Assembly (NCBI GenBank): GCA_938036925.1
Contig: CALHVU010000059.1
Location: forward strand, 41,544-105,543
Direction: 5' to 3'
Length of the DNA stretch: 64,000 nucleotides
From: an uncultured Atopobium sp.
Lineage (GTDB): Bacteria; Actinomycetota; Coriobacteriia; Coriobacteriales; Atopobiaceae
Shown here piece by piece: positions 27,649 to 35,652 of the stretch. The notes beneath the pieces are model-generated. The model was not told where the DNA came from. It saw only the letters and a list, made by a program, of their open reading frames with translations, and searched no databases. Numbering within the stretch: the stretch's first letter is position 1; every line of letters starts with the position of its first letter. The translations under genes and the position numbers were made by a program.

Positions 27649-27657
27649 GAACCGTTC
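27649..27657. promoter_or_regulatory. Second shared palindrome GAACCGTTC, copy 1
   Basis: GAACCGTTC is a perfect odd-centred palindrome within AAAGAACCGTTC. The same 12-mer occurs at 37198-37209 (reverse) upstream of the mgl genes. It could be a catabolite-control or other second operator. The factor is unknown. Confidence 0.35.
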
Positions 27658-27745
27658 GGCGAGAAGGACTTTTGACCTGCGCTCTAACCGTTTGCCCCCG
27701 CAAAAATACCACTGACTGAAAACTTAATAATTTCCTGTTAGTTCG

Positions 27746-27762
27746 TTATGAGTACGTTAACA
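27746..27762. promoter_or_regulatory. Operator-like site 2 (gal operon)
   Basis: TTATGAGTACGTTAACA lies 44 nt before the galM start. The outer GTTA...TAAC halves are inverted repeats. It shares the 13-base core ATGAGTACGTTAA with site 3. Likely binding site of the divergent LacI-family regulator. Confidence 0.65.
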
Positions 27763-27805
27763 TAGTAAGGGTAATGCACTATGAGTGGTATCTCGGAGGT
27801 ATCCG

Positions 27806-28864
27806 ATGATTGATGTTCGACCTTTTGATAGTTTTGTTAACTCCCCTGCTGCGCTTACCTATACTATTCGCGGCACTCATTCAGCAGTTAAATTGAGTAA
27901 TTTTGGTGCAACCATTCTTGGTATTTCTGTACCAGATATCTATGGCACACAAGCAGATGTCGTTCTTGGCTATGGCTTGTTTGACTTGTATTTAGATAAC
28001 CCAGCTTGTTTTGGCGCTTCCATTGGACCTTCTGCTAATCGAGCAGATAAAGCAGAAATTCCGCTTAATGGAGTTGTCTATCACCTTCCTAAAAACAACG
28101 GTCCAGACAATCAAAATAACCTGCACACTGATCTTGTTGCTGGTATCCATAAGCGCATTTGGCAGGTAGAAATCGATGAAGCGCATAATACGGTAACCTT
28201 TAGCATTGACCTGGTAGATGGAGAATATGGACTGCCAGGAAACCGTCATATTACTGCGGCCTATACGCTTGTTGAAGAAGCCGCGCAGTCAACGCTTAAT
28301 CTTACGTATACCTGCACAACTGATGCTGCAACTTTTGTAAACATGACCAATCACGCGTACTTCAACCTCAATGGTCATGATTCTGGTGATGTTCTAGGCC
28401 ACCAGCTTACAATCCAGGCAGATTCGTATCTGCCTCTACGAGAAGACTCGGTTTCCGCAGGAACCATCGATGCTGTTGCAGGAACTCCCTTTGATTTCCG
28501 CACACCTAAGACCATTGGCAAAGATCTTGACGCAGATAATGAGCAGCTCAAAATTGCTCGTGGTTATGATCACTGCTTTGCCATTAATAACTATGAAAAT
28601 GGCCAGCTACGCCCCGCTCTTCTCGCCACATCAGAAAGCGGACGCTCACTAGAAATTCAAATTACCGCTCCTGGCGCCCATCTGTATACCGGCAACTGGA
28701 TTGATGAGGCTCGCGCAAAAGACGGCGCTATTTACAAGCCTCACGCTGGTTTTGCATTTGAGAGCGAGTTTTATCCAGATTGTGCTCACCATGCAGAGTG
28801 GCCTCAGCCTACCTGCACGCCTGAGCAGCCTTACAGCTCGCAAATTGTTTATCGATTCTTTTAA
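27806..28864 (+). CDS. galM: Aldose 1-epimerase (mutarotase)
   Basis: Interconverts beta- and alpha-galactose, giving the alpha form used by GalK. It has 352 residues from the ATG at 27806, which has GGAGG 6 nt upstream; an upstream in-frame GTG has no such site. Conserved blocks are IGPSANRADKAEIPLNGVVY, NNLHTD, MTNHAYFNLNGHDSG (catalytic His) and FAFESEFYPD (catalytic Glu). It is the first gene of galM-galK-galT. Confidence 0.94.
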   Translation: MIDVRPFDSFVNSPAALTYTIRGTHSAVKLSNFGATILGISVPDIYGTQADVVLGYGLFDLYLDNPACFGASIGPSANRADKAEIPLNGVVYHLPKNNGPDNQNNLHTDLVAGIHKRIWQVEIDEAHNTVTFSIDLVDGEYGLPGNRHITAAYTLVEEAAQSTLNLTYTCTTDAATFVNMTNHAYFNLNGHDSGDVLGHQLTIQADSYLPLREDSVSAGTIDAVAGTPFDFRTPKTIGKDLDADNEQLKIARGYDHCFAINNYENGQLRPALLATSESGRSLEIQITAPGAHLYTGNWIDEARAKDGAIYKPHAGFAFESEFYPDCAHHAEWPQPTCTPEQPYSSQIVYRFF

Positions 28865-28904
28865 GGTACCTGTAGCTTCACAGCACTAAAGGGAAAGGAA
28901 CACC

Positions 28905-30116
28905 ATGGCTCACACGTTTGACGAGAAAACCACAGCTCAGCTCAATCGCGCAAAAGAGCACTTTGAGCAAATGTTTGGAAAAGCTGACCGCTATCTTGCG
29001 GTACACGCGCCTGGTCGCTCCGAGATTGCAGGAAACCACACAGATCACGAGGGCGGTCATGTCATCGCTGGTGCCCTGGATGTTGCTATTGATGCAATTT
29101 GCGCCCCTAACAGCCTGGGCGTTATTCGTGTAGCCAGCGTGGGATATGATCCTTTTGAGGTTGACTACACAAATCTAGAGCCCACCGAAGCTGAGTATCT
29201 GAGCACTAAGGCTATTGTTCGTGGTATGGCAGCAAACCTGGTCAAACTTGGTTTTGAGCCATCCGGCTTTGACATGGCAGTAGTTAGCAATGTCCCTGGT
29301 GGTGGCGGACTTTCTTCCTCTGCTGCGTTTGAGGCTGCAGCCGGCCGTGCAATGGAAGCTCTCTGGGAAGGTGGCAGCGAGATTTCTGCTGTTAAACTTG
29401 CCCAAATGAGCCAGAACACAGAAAACGTTTACTTTGGTAAGCCGTGCGGTCTTATGGACCAGCTGGCTGTTTGCCTTGGCGGCCTTGCTTTCATGAACTT
29501 TGAAGACCCCGCAGAGCCCAAAGCAGAAAAGCTTGACCTCAACTTTGAGGATTACGGCTATGCGCTCTGCCTTGTTGACGTTGGTTGCGATCACGTTGCA
29601 TTCACTGATGAGTATGCCGCTGTACCTGTTGAGATGCAGAAAGTTGCCGCGGCTTTTGGCAAGACTCGCCTCTCTGAGGTTCCCGTTGAAGACTTCCAAG
29701 CTCGCGTCAATGAGCTGCGAGAAGATCTTGGAGACCGCGCTCTTCTCCGCGCTATTCACTACTGGTACGAGAATGACCTGGTAGACAAACGCTGGGCAGA
29801 TCTTCAGAACTCTGACATTGAGTCCTTTATTGCACTCACCAACGCTTCTGGCGCAAGTTCCGGTATGTACCTGCAGAACGTTTCCACTTCTGGCTCATAT
29901 CAGCCGGCTATGCTTGCCCTTGGCTTGGCCGAGAGCATCTTAAAAGGTTCTGGCGCCGTTCGCATTCACGGCGGCGGTTTTGGCGGCTCTATCCAGTGCT
30001 TTGTCCCTCTCGCCCTTGTCGAGACCTTTATCGCACAAATGAACCAGTGGTTTGGCGAAGGCGCTTGCCGCCACTACGCTATCTCTGACCAGGGAGCTTG
30101 TGCACAATGGCTGTAG
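28905..30116 (+). CDS. galK: Galactokinase
   Basis: ATP-dependent C1 phosphorylation of alpha-galactose (Leloir pathway, GHMP kinase). It has 403 residues. The galactokinase signature GRSEIAGNHTDHEGGHV spans 37-53 (usually GRVNLIGEHTDY) and the ATP loop VPGGGGLSSSAAF spans 130-142. A third motif RIHGGGFGGSIQCF lies near the C-terminus. AAAGGA precedes the ATG. The variant signature is within the range known for Gram-positive enzymes. The end overlaps galT by 10 nt. Confidence 0.95.
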   Translation: MAHTFDEKTTAQLNRAKEHFEQMFGKADRYLAVHAPGRSEIAGNHTDHEGGHVIAGALDVAIDAICAPNSLGVIRVASVGYDPFEVDYTNLEPTEAEYLSTKAIVRGMAANLVKLGFEPSGFDMAVVSNVPGGGGLSSSAAFEAAAGRAMEALWEGGSEISAVKLAQMSQNTENVYFGKPCGLMDQLAVCLGGLAFMNFEDPAEPKAEKLDLNFEDYGYALCLVDVGCDHVAFTDEYAAVPVEMQKVAAAFGKTRLSEVPVEDFQARVNELREDLGDRALLRAIHYWYENDLVDKRWADLQNSDIESFIALTNASGASSGMYLQNVSTSGSYQPAMLALGLAESILKGSGAVRIHGGGFGGSIQCFVPLALVETFIAQMNQWFGEGACRHYAISDQGACAQWL

Positions 30117-31744
30117 CAGATAACGAAAGCGCACTGTGCATTCAGCAGCTTGTTGCGTATGCATGCGAGCGCGGACTTATTCAAACTGAGGATCTGACCT
30201 GGTGTTATAACGCTCTGCTGGATATGCTCTCGTACGAAGGTCCAGCTCCCGTTAAGTCTTGGGAGAAGATTGACCTGACGGCGTTTAATCTTGATCAGAC
30301 GCTGGCCGAGCTTGCTCGTCTAGCTGTTTCTCATGGACTTGTCGAGAACACCCAGAGTGGCGAGGACTCTTTTGCCATGCGTGTTATGGGCCTTCTGCTG
30401 CCAAAGCCTTCCGAGGTCGCACGCCATTTCAACGAGTTGTACGCTTCTGAGGGACCTCGCGCTGCAACTGACTGGTTCTACACACTCTGCTGTGATGCTG
30501 GCTACGTCAGAAGAAGCGCCATTGCCAGAAACATTACCTGGACTACGCCAACTACCTGGGGAGACCTTGAGATCACCATCAACCTCTCCAAGCCAGAAAA
30601 AGACCCTCGTGAGATTGCAGCAGCTAAAACAGCTCAAAACACTTCTGGCGAGAAGTACCCCGCATGCCAACTCTGCCTGGATAACGAGGGCTACTCCGGA
30701 CGCGGCGCTTCGTCTGGCGCGGGTGCTCATCCTGCTAGGCAAAACCTGCGCATCATCCCCATTGAACTCAATCAGCATCGTTGGGGATTCCAGTACAGTC
30801 CATACGCGTACTTCAATGAGCATTGCATTGCTATGAACTCGGATCACATTCCTATGCACATTGATCACGAGGCGCTCGTCAATCTCTTTGACTTTGTGGA
30901 TAGATTCCCCCACTACTTTATTGGCTCTAATGCCGACCTGCCTATTGTGGGTGGATCGATCCTCTCGCACGATCACTACCAGGGCGGATGTTACGAGTTC
31001 CCTATGATGCGCGCGGAAGTTGCGGAAGAGTTTGAACTCAGGCAGTTCCCCGAGGTAGCGGGCGCGATCCTCAAGTGGCCGCTCTCTGTTCTCCGCCTCT
31101 CCTCCACCAGTCGAGAAGAAGCGCTCAAAGCAGCGGAATTTATCATCACTGCATGGCGCTCCTATACCGACGAGTCCGTCTCTGTTTATGCAGAAACTAA
31201 CGGCGAGCCCCACAACACGGTTACCCCTGTTGTTCGCAAGCTGGAAGATGGCATCTACGAGGTCTTCCTTGCATTGCGCTGCAACATTACCAGCGAAAAA
31301 CATCCGCTTGGCATCTTCCATCCTCATGCCGAGTATCACCACATCAAGAAAGAAAATATCGGCCTCATCGAGGTCATGGGCCTTGCCGTACTTCCTCCTC
31401 GCCTTGTGCCAGAGCTCAACAAAGTTCAGTCAGTTATGGAGCAGTGCCTGGCAAATGACAAGAAAGCCAATGCCGTCTACGGTCAGCTGACCACGGACTC
31501 TACTACCATCTCCCACGCCGACTGGGCGCGCCAGATTTACGCTAAGTTGCTTGAGCAGGGCGACGGTTCTAGCAAGGATGCCGCTTCGAAGAAGGACATC
31601 TCTTCCCTCTCGTCCGAGCAGCTTAAGAAGTACATCTACGACGAGGTTGGCATTGTCTTCTCGCACGTCCTAGAAGACGCCGGCGTATTTAAGTGGGACG
31701 AAGAAGGACGAGCTGCACAGCATCGCTTCCTGGAGTCCCTGTAG
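30107..31744 (+). CDS. galT: Galactose-1-phosphate uridylyltransferase (Gram-positive GalT2 class)
   Basis: Transfers UMP between UDP-glucose and Gal-1-P. It has 545 residues, the long Firmicutes-type class rather than the ~350-residue E. coli type. ARQNLRIIPIELNQHRWGFQ and GGSILSHDHYQGG (active-site His) are diagnostic. I use the ATG at 30107, with AGGGAG 10 nt upstream, rather than a TTG at 30098. It overlaps galK by 10 nt. No galE is nearby, so UDP-galactose epimerase must be encoded elsewhere. Confidence 0.94.
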   Translation: MAVADNESALCIQQLVAYACERGLIQTEDLTWCYNALLDMLSYEGPAPVKSWEKIDLTAFNLDQTLAELARLAVSHGLVENTQSGEDSFAMRVMGLLLPKPSEVARHFNELYASEGPRAATDWFYTLCCDAGYVRRSAIARNITWTTPTTWGDLEITINLSKPEKDPREIAAAKTAQNTSGEKYPACQLCLDNEGYSGRGASSGAGAHPARQNLRIIPIELNQHRWGFQYSPYAYFNEHCIAMNSDHIPMHIDHEALVNLFDFVDRFPHYFIGSNADLPIVGGSILSHDHYQGGCYEFPMMRAEVAEEFELRQFPEVAGAILKWPLSVLRLSSTSREEALKAAEFIITAWRSYTDESVSVYAETNGEPHNTVTPVVRKLEDGIYEVFLALRCNITSEKHPLGIFHPHAEYHHIKKENIGLIEVMGLAVLPPRLVPELNKVQSVMEQCLANDKKANAVYGQLTTDSTTISHADWARQIYAKLLEQGDGSSKDAASKKDISSLSSEQLKKYIYDEVGIVFSHVLEDAGVFKWDEEGRAAQHRFLESL

Positions 31745-31853
31745 TCGCTGATACCCGCAATGCGTTGCTGCACAATGCACGCAGCTGCAGCGAGACACGA
31801 ACTTCAGCGTACCGCGAGCTACGGCGTATCTCGCAATCGCATAAATCACCCAG

Positions 31854-31889
31854 CAAGAGGGCCGAGAAGATCGGTCCTCTTGTTTTTTA
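31854..31889 (+). terminator. Intrinsic terminator after galT
   Basis: AAGAGG-GCCGA (31855-31865) pairs with TCGGTCCTCTT (31871-31881), a stem of about 11 bp with a GAAGA loop, then G and T6. It lies about 110 nt past the galT stop. The loop side contains CGAGAA, the core of the dispersed motif described in the findings. Confidence 0.85.
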
Positions 31890-31980
31890 TGGCAAGCGGA
31901 TTTCCTACACCGGCAAAATAACCTGCAAGCGCAGCTAAGACGGACATCTGTTGAAAGCGGACTTCCTTTAACACTTCAAA

Positions 31981-32201
31981 CACACCTGTGTCGGATAATC
32001 TGCAGACTTTGAAAGGCCTGACCACACCAATGTCGGATAATCTGCATGTATCGAGAAACCCAAGCACACCAAAGTCAAATAATCTGTCGATAGTTAACAT
32101 ATTTTCTGTCATAGGTGTGTTATTTCTCTCTAAATCTGCAGAATATCAGCCTTAGGTGTGCTTTTCTCGCCAATTTTTGCAGATTATCTGTCATAGGTGT
32201 A
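31981..32201. repeat. Six-unit inverted repeat array, 41-42-bp period
   Basis: Three forward units (31981-32004, 32023-32046, 32065-32088) begin CACACC and end near GGATAATCTGCA. Three reverse units (32096-32119, 32137-32160, 32178-32201) end in GGTGTG or GGTGTA. Forward spacing is exactly 42, reverse spacing exactly 41. The core CAGATAATCTG is itself palindromic. Forward unit 3 and reverse unit 1 are 7 nt apart, so the array could fold as nested hairpins. The 17-18-nt spacers are also related; some contain CGAGAA/TTCTCG. The function is unknown. Confidence 0.8.
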
Positions 32202-32314
32202 GTGCGAAAATCATAAAAGGACATATGTCCGAAGAGATACCTTAGTTTACCAGCTGCTTTGTAATTTCCCCGTAAAGCCACTTTTCCTTAACGTGCAGGC
32301 ACCGTTTTTTGCCG

Positions 32315-32346
32315 AAAAAAGAGGCGTCTACGTAAGTAGACGCCTC
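32315..32346 (-). terminator. Strong intrinsic terminator after mglC
   Basis: On the minus strand GAGGCGTCTAC and GTAGACGCCTC (32346-32321) form a perfect 11-bp stem with a 4-nt loop, followed by T6. It ends the mglB-mglA-mglC transcript. Confidence 0.93.
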
Positions 32347-32368
32347 GAAACTTGCACGTAGTAGTGGA

Positions 32369-34024
32369 CTACTTCTTCTGGACGTACTTCAAGCAGTCAA
32401 GGGTAACTGCAGTCAGAATAATGACGCCCGAGAAGACAAACTGCAGGTTGGTATCGATACCAAGAATGGTCAGAGCGTAAGTCAGTGCGGTGAAGATGAG
32501 AACACCCACGGTAACGCCAGAGATCTTACCAATACCACCGGTGAATGAAACACCACCAACAACGCAGGCTGCGATTGCGTCCATGTCCCAACCCTGTCCG
32601 TAAGCTGCAGAGCCAGAGCCGACCATACGCATGCACTCGAGCCATGAACCAAATCCATAGAGGATACCAGCCATGACAAAGGCGCCAACCATAACTCTAA
32701 AGACTGAAATACCAGAAACAGCTGCTGCCTCAGGGTTTCCACCTACGGCGTAGAGGTTCTTACCAAAGGTAGTCTTGTTCCAGATAAACCAAACAATAGC
32801 GATTGCTGCGATTGCCCACAAAATGATGGATGGGAATTTACCAATTCGTGGAATGACCATATCTGGAATAGATGGCTCAATAGCACCAAAAGAAACACCC
32901 TTTGTAGCATAGGTAACAATACCAAAGATAATCAGCATGTTAGCCATGGTCGAGATGAATGGGTGCATCTTAAACTTAGCGGTAAAGAAGCCAGCGATAC
33001 TGGTAAAGCAGGTGCACAGAACAATACAAGTAACCAGAGCCATGATGATTCTGACAGGAATTGGAACACCAGTAAAATCAAAAGTGATACCAAAGACCTG
33101 GCCGGTATTGATGCCCTGGTGCATGATGATGGTTGAAGCGGTCATGCCCATACCAACCATACGACCAATAGACAGGTCAGTACCAGTAAGCAGAATCAAT
33201 CCAGCTACACCAAGTGCCAGGAACATTCGAGGTGATGCCTGCTGAAGAATGTTGATGACGTTGGAGTAGGTCAAAAGCTGAGTGCCCTTGACTGCTGGGG
33301 TAATGATACAAAGGGCAATAAATACCAGGAGAATAACAATGTACAGACCGTTCTGCAGCAGGAATGAACGGGTGTTAAAGGTGTACTTGTAGTTCTCCCA
33401 CTTCTGAGCCTGAGACTCCAGTGGAGTGAACTTAGACATCCTGAGAAGGTCGATGAGGTGATACTCATGACTGAACGCATTATGAGCGCGGTCTTTGATG
33501 CGCTGAAGATCCTTCTGATAGTTGACCTTAGCATCAAACTGACGGTTCTTATAGACGTACTTCTCGTCCTTGATTTCCTGAGCATCAGAAGTCTTGCTGA
33601 CAGCCTCTTCGTGCTCCTTCTTGAGGCGCTCAAGAGCAGCAGCGTAATTTTGCTTAGCCTGCTCCTTCTCTACGACACAGCTTGCCTTAACTGGATCAAG
33701 ATACTCGCTCTTGTAGTGCTCCTTGAGATAAGCCTCGGCCTCTGCAATAAGCTTGGAGACCTGAGCGCTGTTCTCGGACTCAACCTTCTTTGCAAGCTCC
33801 AGCTCAGCCTTGTAGCCCTCAATAAGCGTGTTGCGCTCTTCAGCAGAGATAGACTTATCGCGCTTTGTTGACTCAATAGCGCTCAGTGTTGAAATTACTT
33901 TGTTGGTACCATTTGCGCGAAGCTCATCAATCTGAGCCTGAATGGAACCAATCTTCTGATCAATAGGCTTTAGCAGCTCTTTTTCCTGCTCGGCCGTCAG
34001 AACAGATCCACCTGTTTTTGGCAT
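32369..34024 (-). CDS. mglC: Sugar ABC transporter permease, MglC-like, with long coiled-coil N-terminus
   Basis: Membrane permease of a galactose/methyl-galactoside-type importer, 551 residues versus about 335 for typical MglC. Residues about 10-195 are charged and helical (repeated Glu/Lys/Ala, e.g. AEAEAYLKEHYKSEYL and ALERLKKEHEEA), a probable cytoplasmic coiled coil. About 8-10 membrane helices start near 222, with the family marks GTDLSIGRMVG and GGNPEAAAVSGI. The chosen ATG (34022-34024) has GGAGAGG 9 nt upstream; an ATG three codons earlier abuts that site. It is the last gene of mglB-A-C. Confidence 0.88.
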   Translation of the reverse strand: MPKTGGSVLTAEQEKELLKPIDQKIGSIQAQIDELRANGTNKVISTLSAIESTKRDKSISAEERNTLIEGYKAELELAKKVESENSAQVSKLIAEAEAYLKEHYKSEYLDPVKASCVVEKEQAKQNYAAALERLKKEHEEAVSKTSDAQEIKDEKYVYKNRQFDAKVNYQKDLQRIKDRAHNAFSHEYHLIDLLRMSKFTPLESQAQKWENYKYTFNTRSFLLQNGLYIVILLVFIALCIITPAVKGTQLLTYSNVINILQQASPRMFLALGVAGLILLTGTDLSIGRMVGMGMTASTIIMHQGINTGQVFGITFDFTGVPIPVRIIMALVTCIVLCTCFTSIAGFFTAKFKMHPFISTMANMLIIFGIVTYATKGVSFGAIEPSIPDMVIPRIGKFPSIILWAIAAIAIVWFIWNKTTFGKNLYAVGGNPEAAAVSGISVFRVMVGAFVMAGILYGFGSWLECMRMVGSGSAAYGQGWDMDAIAACVVGGVSFTGGIGKISGVTVGVLIFTALTYALTILGIDTNLQFVFSGVIILTAVTLDCLKYVQKK

Positions 34025-34039
34025 TTGTATCATCCTCTC

Positions 34040-35548
34040 CTACAGGTACTTTGCGCTGAGGCGCAGGAGTTCTTCTTGATTTGTCTCGTTGGTATTGACG
34101 ATGCCCGAGAGTCTGCCGTTGGACATAACGCCAATACGGTTGGTAATTCCCAAAATCTCTGGCATCTCCGAAGAGACTACGATAATAGTGGTACCGCTCT
34201 TAGCCATATCAATAATGAGCTGGTAGATCTCATATTTAGCACCAACATCAATACCACGAGTAGGCTCGTCCATCAGGAAAACCTGAGGATAGCGCTCGAG
34301 CCACTTACCAAAAATGACCTTCTGCTGGTTGCCACCAGAAAGACTTGAAATCAAGTCTGATGGACCCTGAGCCTTGGTATTCATAACCTTGAGCTCGTTA
34401 ACGGTAGCCTTAGTCATCTTAGGATCAGAAAGGATTGGACCAGACTTGTACTGGTTCAAGTTTGCAATGGTTGTGTTAAACGTCAGGTCGCCCTTAAGGA
34501 ACAAGCCGTTTGCCTTACGCTCCTCGGTAATCATGGCAAAACCGTGATCCATAGCCTCTGCAGCTGTCGAGAAGTTCATAAGGTGTCCGTTGACGTAGAC
34601 ACGACCAGCAGCTCTGGTTCTTACACCAAAAATTGTTTCAAGAAGCTCTGTTCTACCAGCACCGACAAGACCATACAGGCCAAAAATCTCGCCCTTCTTT
34701 ACATCAAAGGTGACGTCCTGAAGGTATGGCTCATATTTAGTTGAAAGGTGCTGAATAGAAAGATACGTCTTACCAGGTGTGTTAGTAACATCTGGGAAGC
34801 GGTTCTCAAGCGAGCGGCCGACCATTGCCGAGATAAGCTCATTCATGTTGGTCTCATTTGAGCGCTTGGTCATAACAAGCTTACCGTCACGAAGAACTGA
34901 AATGTCGTCGCAAATCTCAAAGATCTCATCCATCTTGTGAGAGATGTAGACCAAAGAAATTCCCTGCTCTTTGAGCATGTGAATCATCTCAAAGAGTTTC
35001 TCGACCTCTTGGGTCATAAGTGAAGAAGTAGGCTCATCCAGAACAATAATCTTAGCGTTGTAGGAAATTGCCTTGGCAATCTCGACCATCTGACGCTGAG
35101 ATACAGACATGTTCTTCATAGGCTGAGTTAAATCAACCGTCATGCCCAGACGCCTAAAGAGCTCGTTTGCTTCTTTTTTCATGCGCCCCTCGTCGACAAC
35201 ACCCATTGCATTAACGGGATAGCGACCAAGGAACAAGTTATCTACAACATTTCTATCAAGGCACTGGTTAAGCTCCTGGTGAACCATTGCGACGCCATTC
35301 TCAAGTGCGTCTTTTGGTCCAGAGAAATTAACCTCTTTGCCGTCAAGAAATATCTTGCCTTCATCTTTTTGATACGTACCAAACAGGCACTTCATCATGG
35401 TAGATTTGCCTGCGCCGTTCTCTCCCATAAGACCCATAACGGTTCCACGGCGTACGTTCATTGAAATGTGATCCAGAACGCGGTTACGTCCAAAGGACTT
35501 GCTCATTCCATCAATTGTTAGAACGATATCGTTTTCTGTATCTGCCAT
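34040..35548 (-). CDS. mglA: Sugar ABC transporter ATPase, MglA-like (two ABC domains)
   Basis: Cytoplasmic energy-coupling subunit of 502 residues with two tandem ABC domains, typical of the CUT2 ribose/galactose family. The first Walker A is GENGAGKST (42-50). The second domain has the usual degenerate P-loop GLVGAGRTE and a full signature LSGGNQQK, with Walker B LMDEPTRGIDVGAK. It lies between mglB and mglC, 15 nt before mglC. The substrate is inferred from the shared operator with the gal genes. Confidence 0.92.
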   Translation of the reverse strand: MADTENDIVLTIDGMSKSFGRNRVLDHISMNVRRGTVMGLMGENGAGKSTMMKCLFGTYQKDEGKIFLDGKEVNFSGPKDALENGVAMVHQELNQCLDRNVVDNLFLGRYPVNAMGVVDEGRMKKEANELFRRLGMTVDLTQPMKNMSVSQRQMVEIAKAISYNAKIIVLDEPTSSLMTQEVEKLFEMIHMLKEQGISLVYISHKMDEIFEICDDISVLRDGKLVMTKRSNETNMNELISAMVGRSLENRFPDVTNTPGKTYLSIQHLSTKYEPYLQDVTFDVKKGEIFGLYGLVGAGRTELLETIFGVRTRAAGRVYVNGHLMNFSTAAEAMDHGFAMITEERKANGLFLKGDLTFNTTIANLNQYKSGPILSDPKMTKATVNELKVMNTKAQGPSDLISSLSGGNQQKVIFGKWLERYPQVFLMDEPTRGIDVGAKYEIYQLIIDMAKSGTTIIVVSSEMPEILGITNRIGVMSNGRLSGIVNTNETNQEELLRLSAKYL

Positions 35549-35595
35549 GTAATCACCCCTTATCTCGCTAAGTTATTGCGCTTATTCGCGAGAAC

Positions 35596-35626
35596 ACCGG
35601 AGGAGAGCAGGTGTCTCCCCTCCGGT
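35596..35626 (-). terminator. mglB-mglA intergenic stem-loop
   Basis: ACCGGAGG-AGAG and CTCC-CCTCCGGT form a long GC-rich stem (35596-35626) with a 2-nt bulge and no U-tract. Such hairpins after binding-protein genes usually protect the upstream mRNA, giving more binding protein than transporter. Confidence 0.6.
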
Positions 35627-35652
35627 ATTGTTTCGTGCTATCGACTACTTAA

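Larger units (their letters stand above)
31745..32314. other. Gene-free stretch between convergent gal and mgl operons
   Basis: No supported gene lies here. It holds the galT terminator (31854-31889), the six-unit repeat array (31981-32201) and a perfect 12-bp palindrome GGACATATGTCC (32219-32230). An 88-codon frame on the minus strand (31846-32112) runs through the forward repeats as 14-residue repeats with CRLSDTGV-like units, but has no ribosome site and crosses the terminator. Confidence 0.6.

Noticed and set aside
30320..31342. 340-codon minus-strand frame opposite galT
   Set aside because: Shadow of galT; no family features and no operon context.
31846..32112. 88-codon minus-strand frame with 14-residue CRLSDTGV-like repeats
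   Set aside because: No ribosome site before the ATG, it runs through the galT terminator, and the related inverted units have a 41-bp period that cannot be translated in the same way. Treated as a DNA repeat array.
31981..32201. CRISPR array
   Set aside because: Units of 24 bp with 17-18-bp related spacers, degenerate repeats and a head-to-head inversion; no cas genes nearby.
32219..32230. Perfect palindrome GGACATATGTCC
   Set aside because: A single 12-bp palindrome not seen repeated at other promoters here; could be chance.
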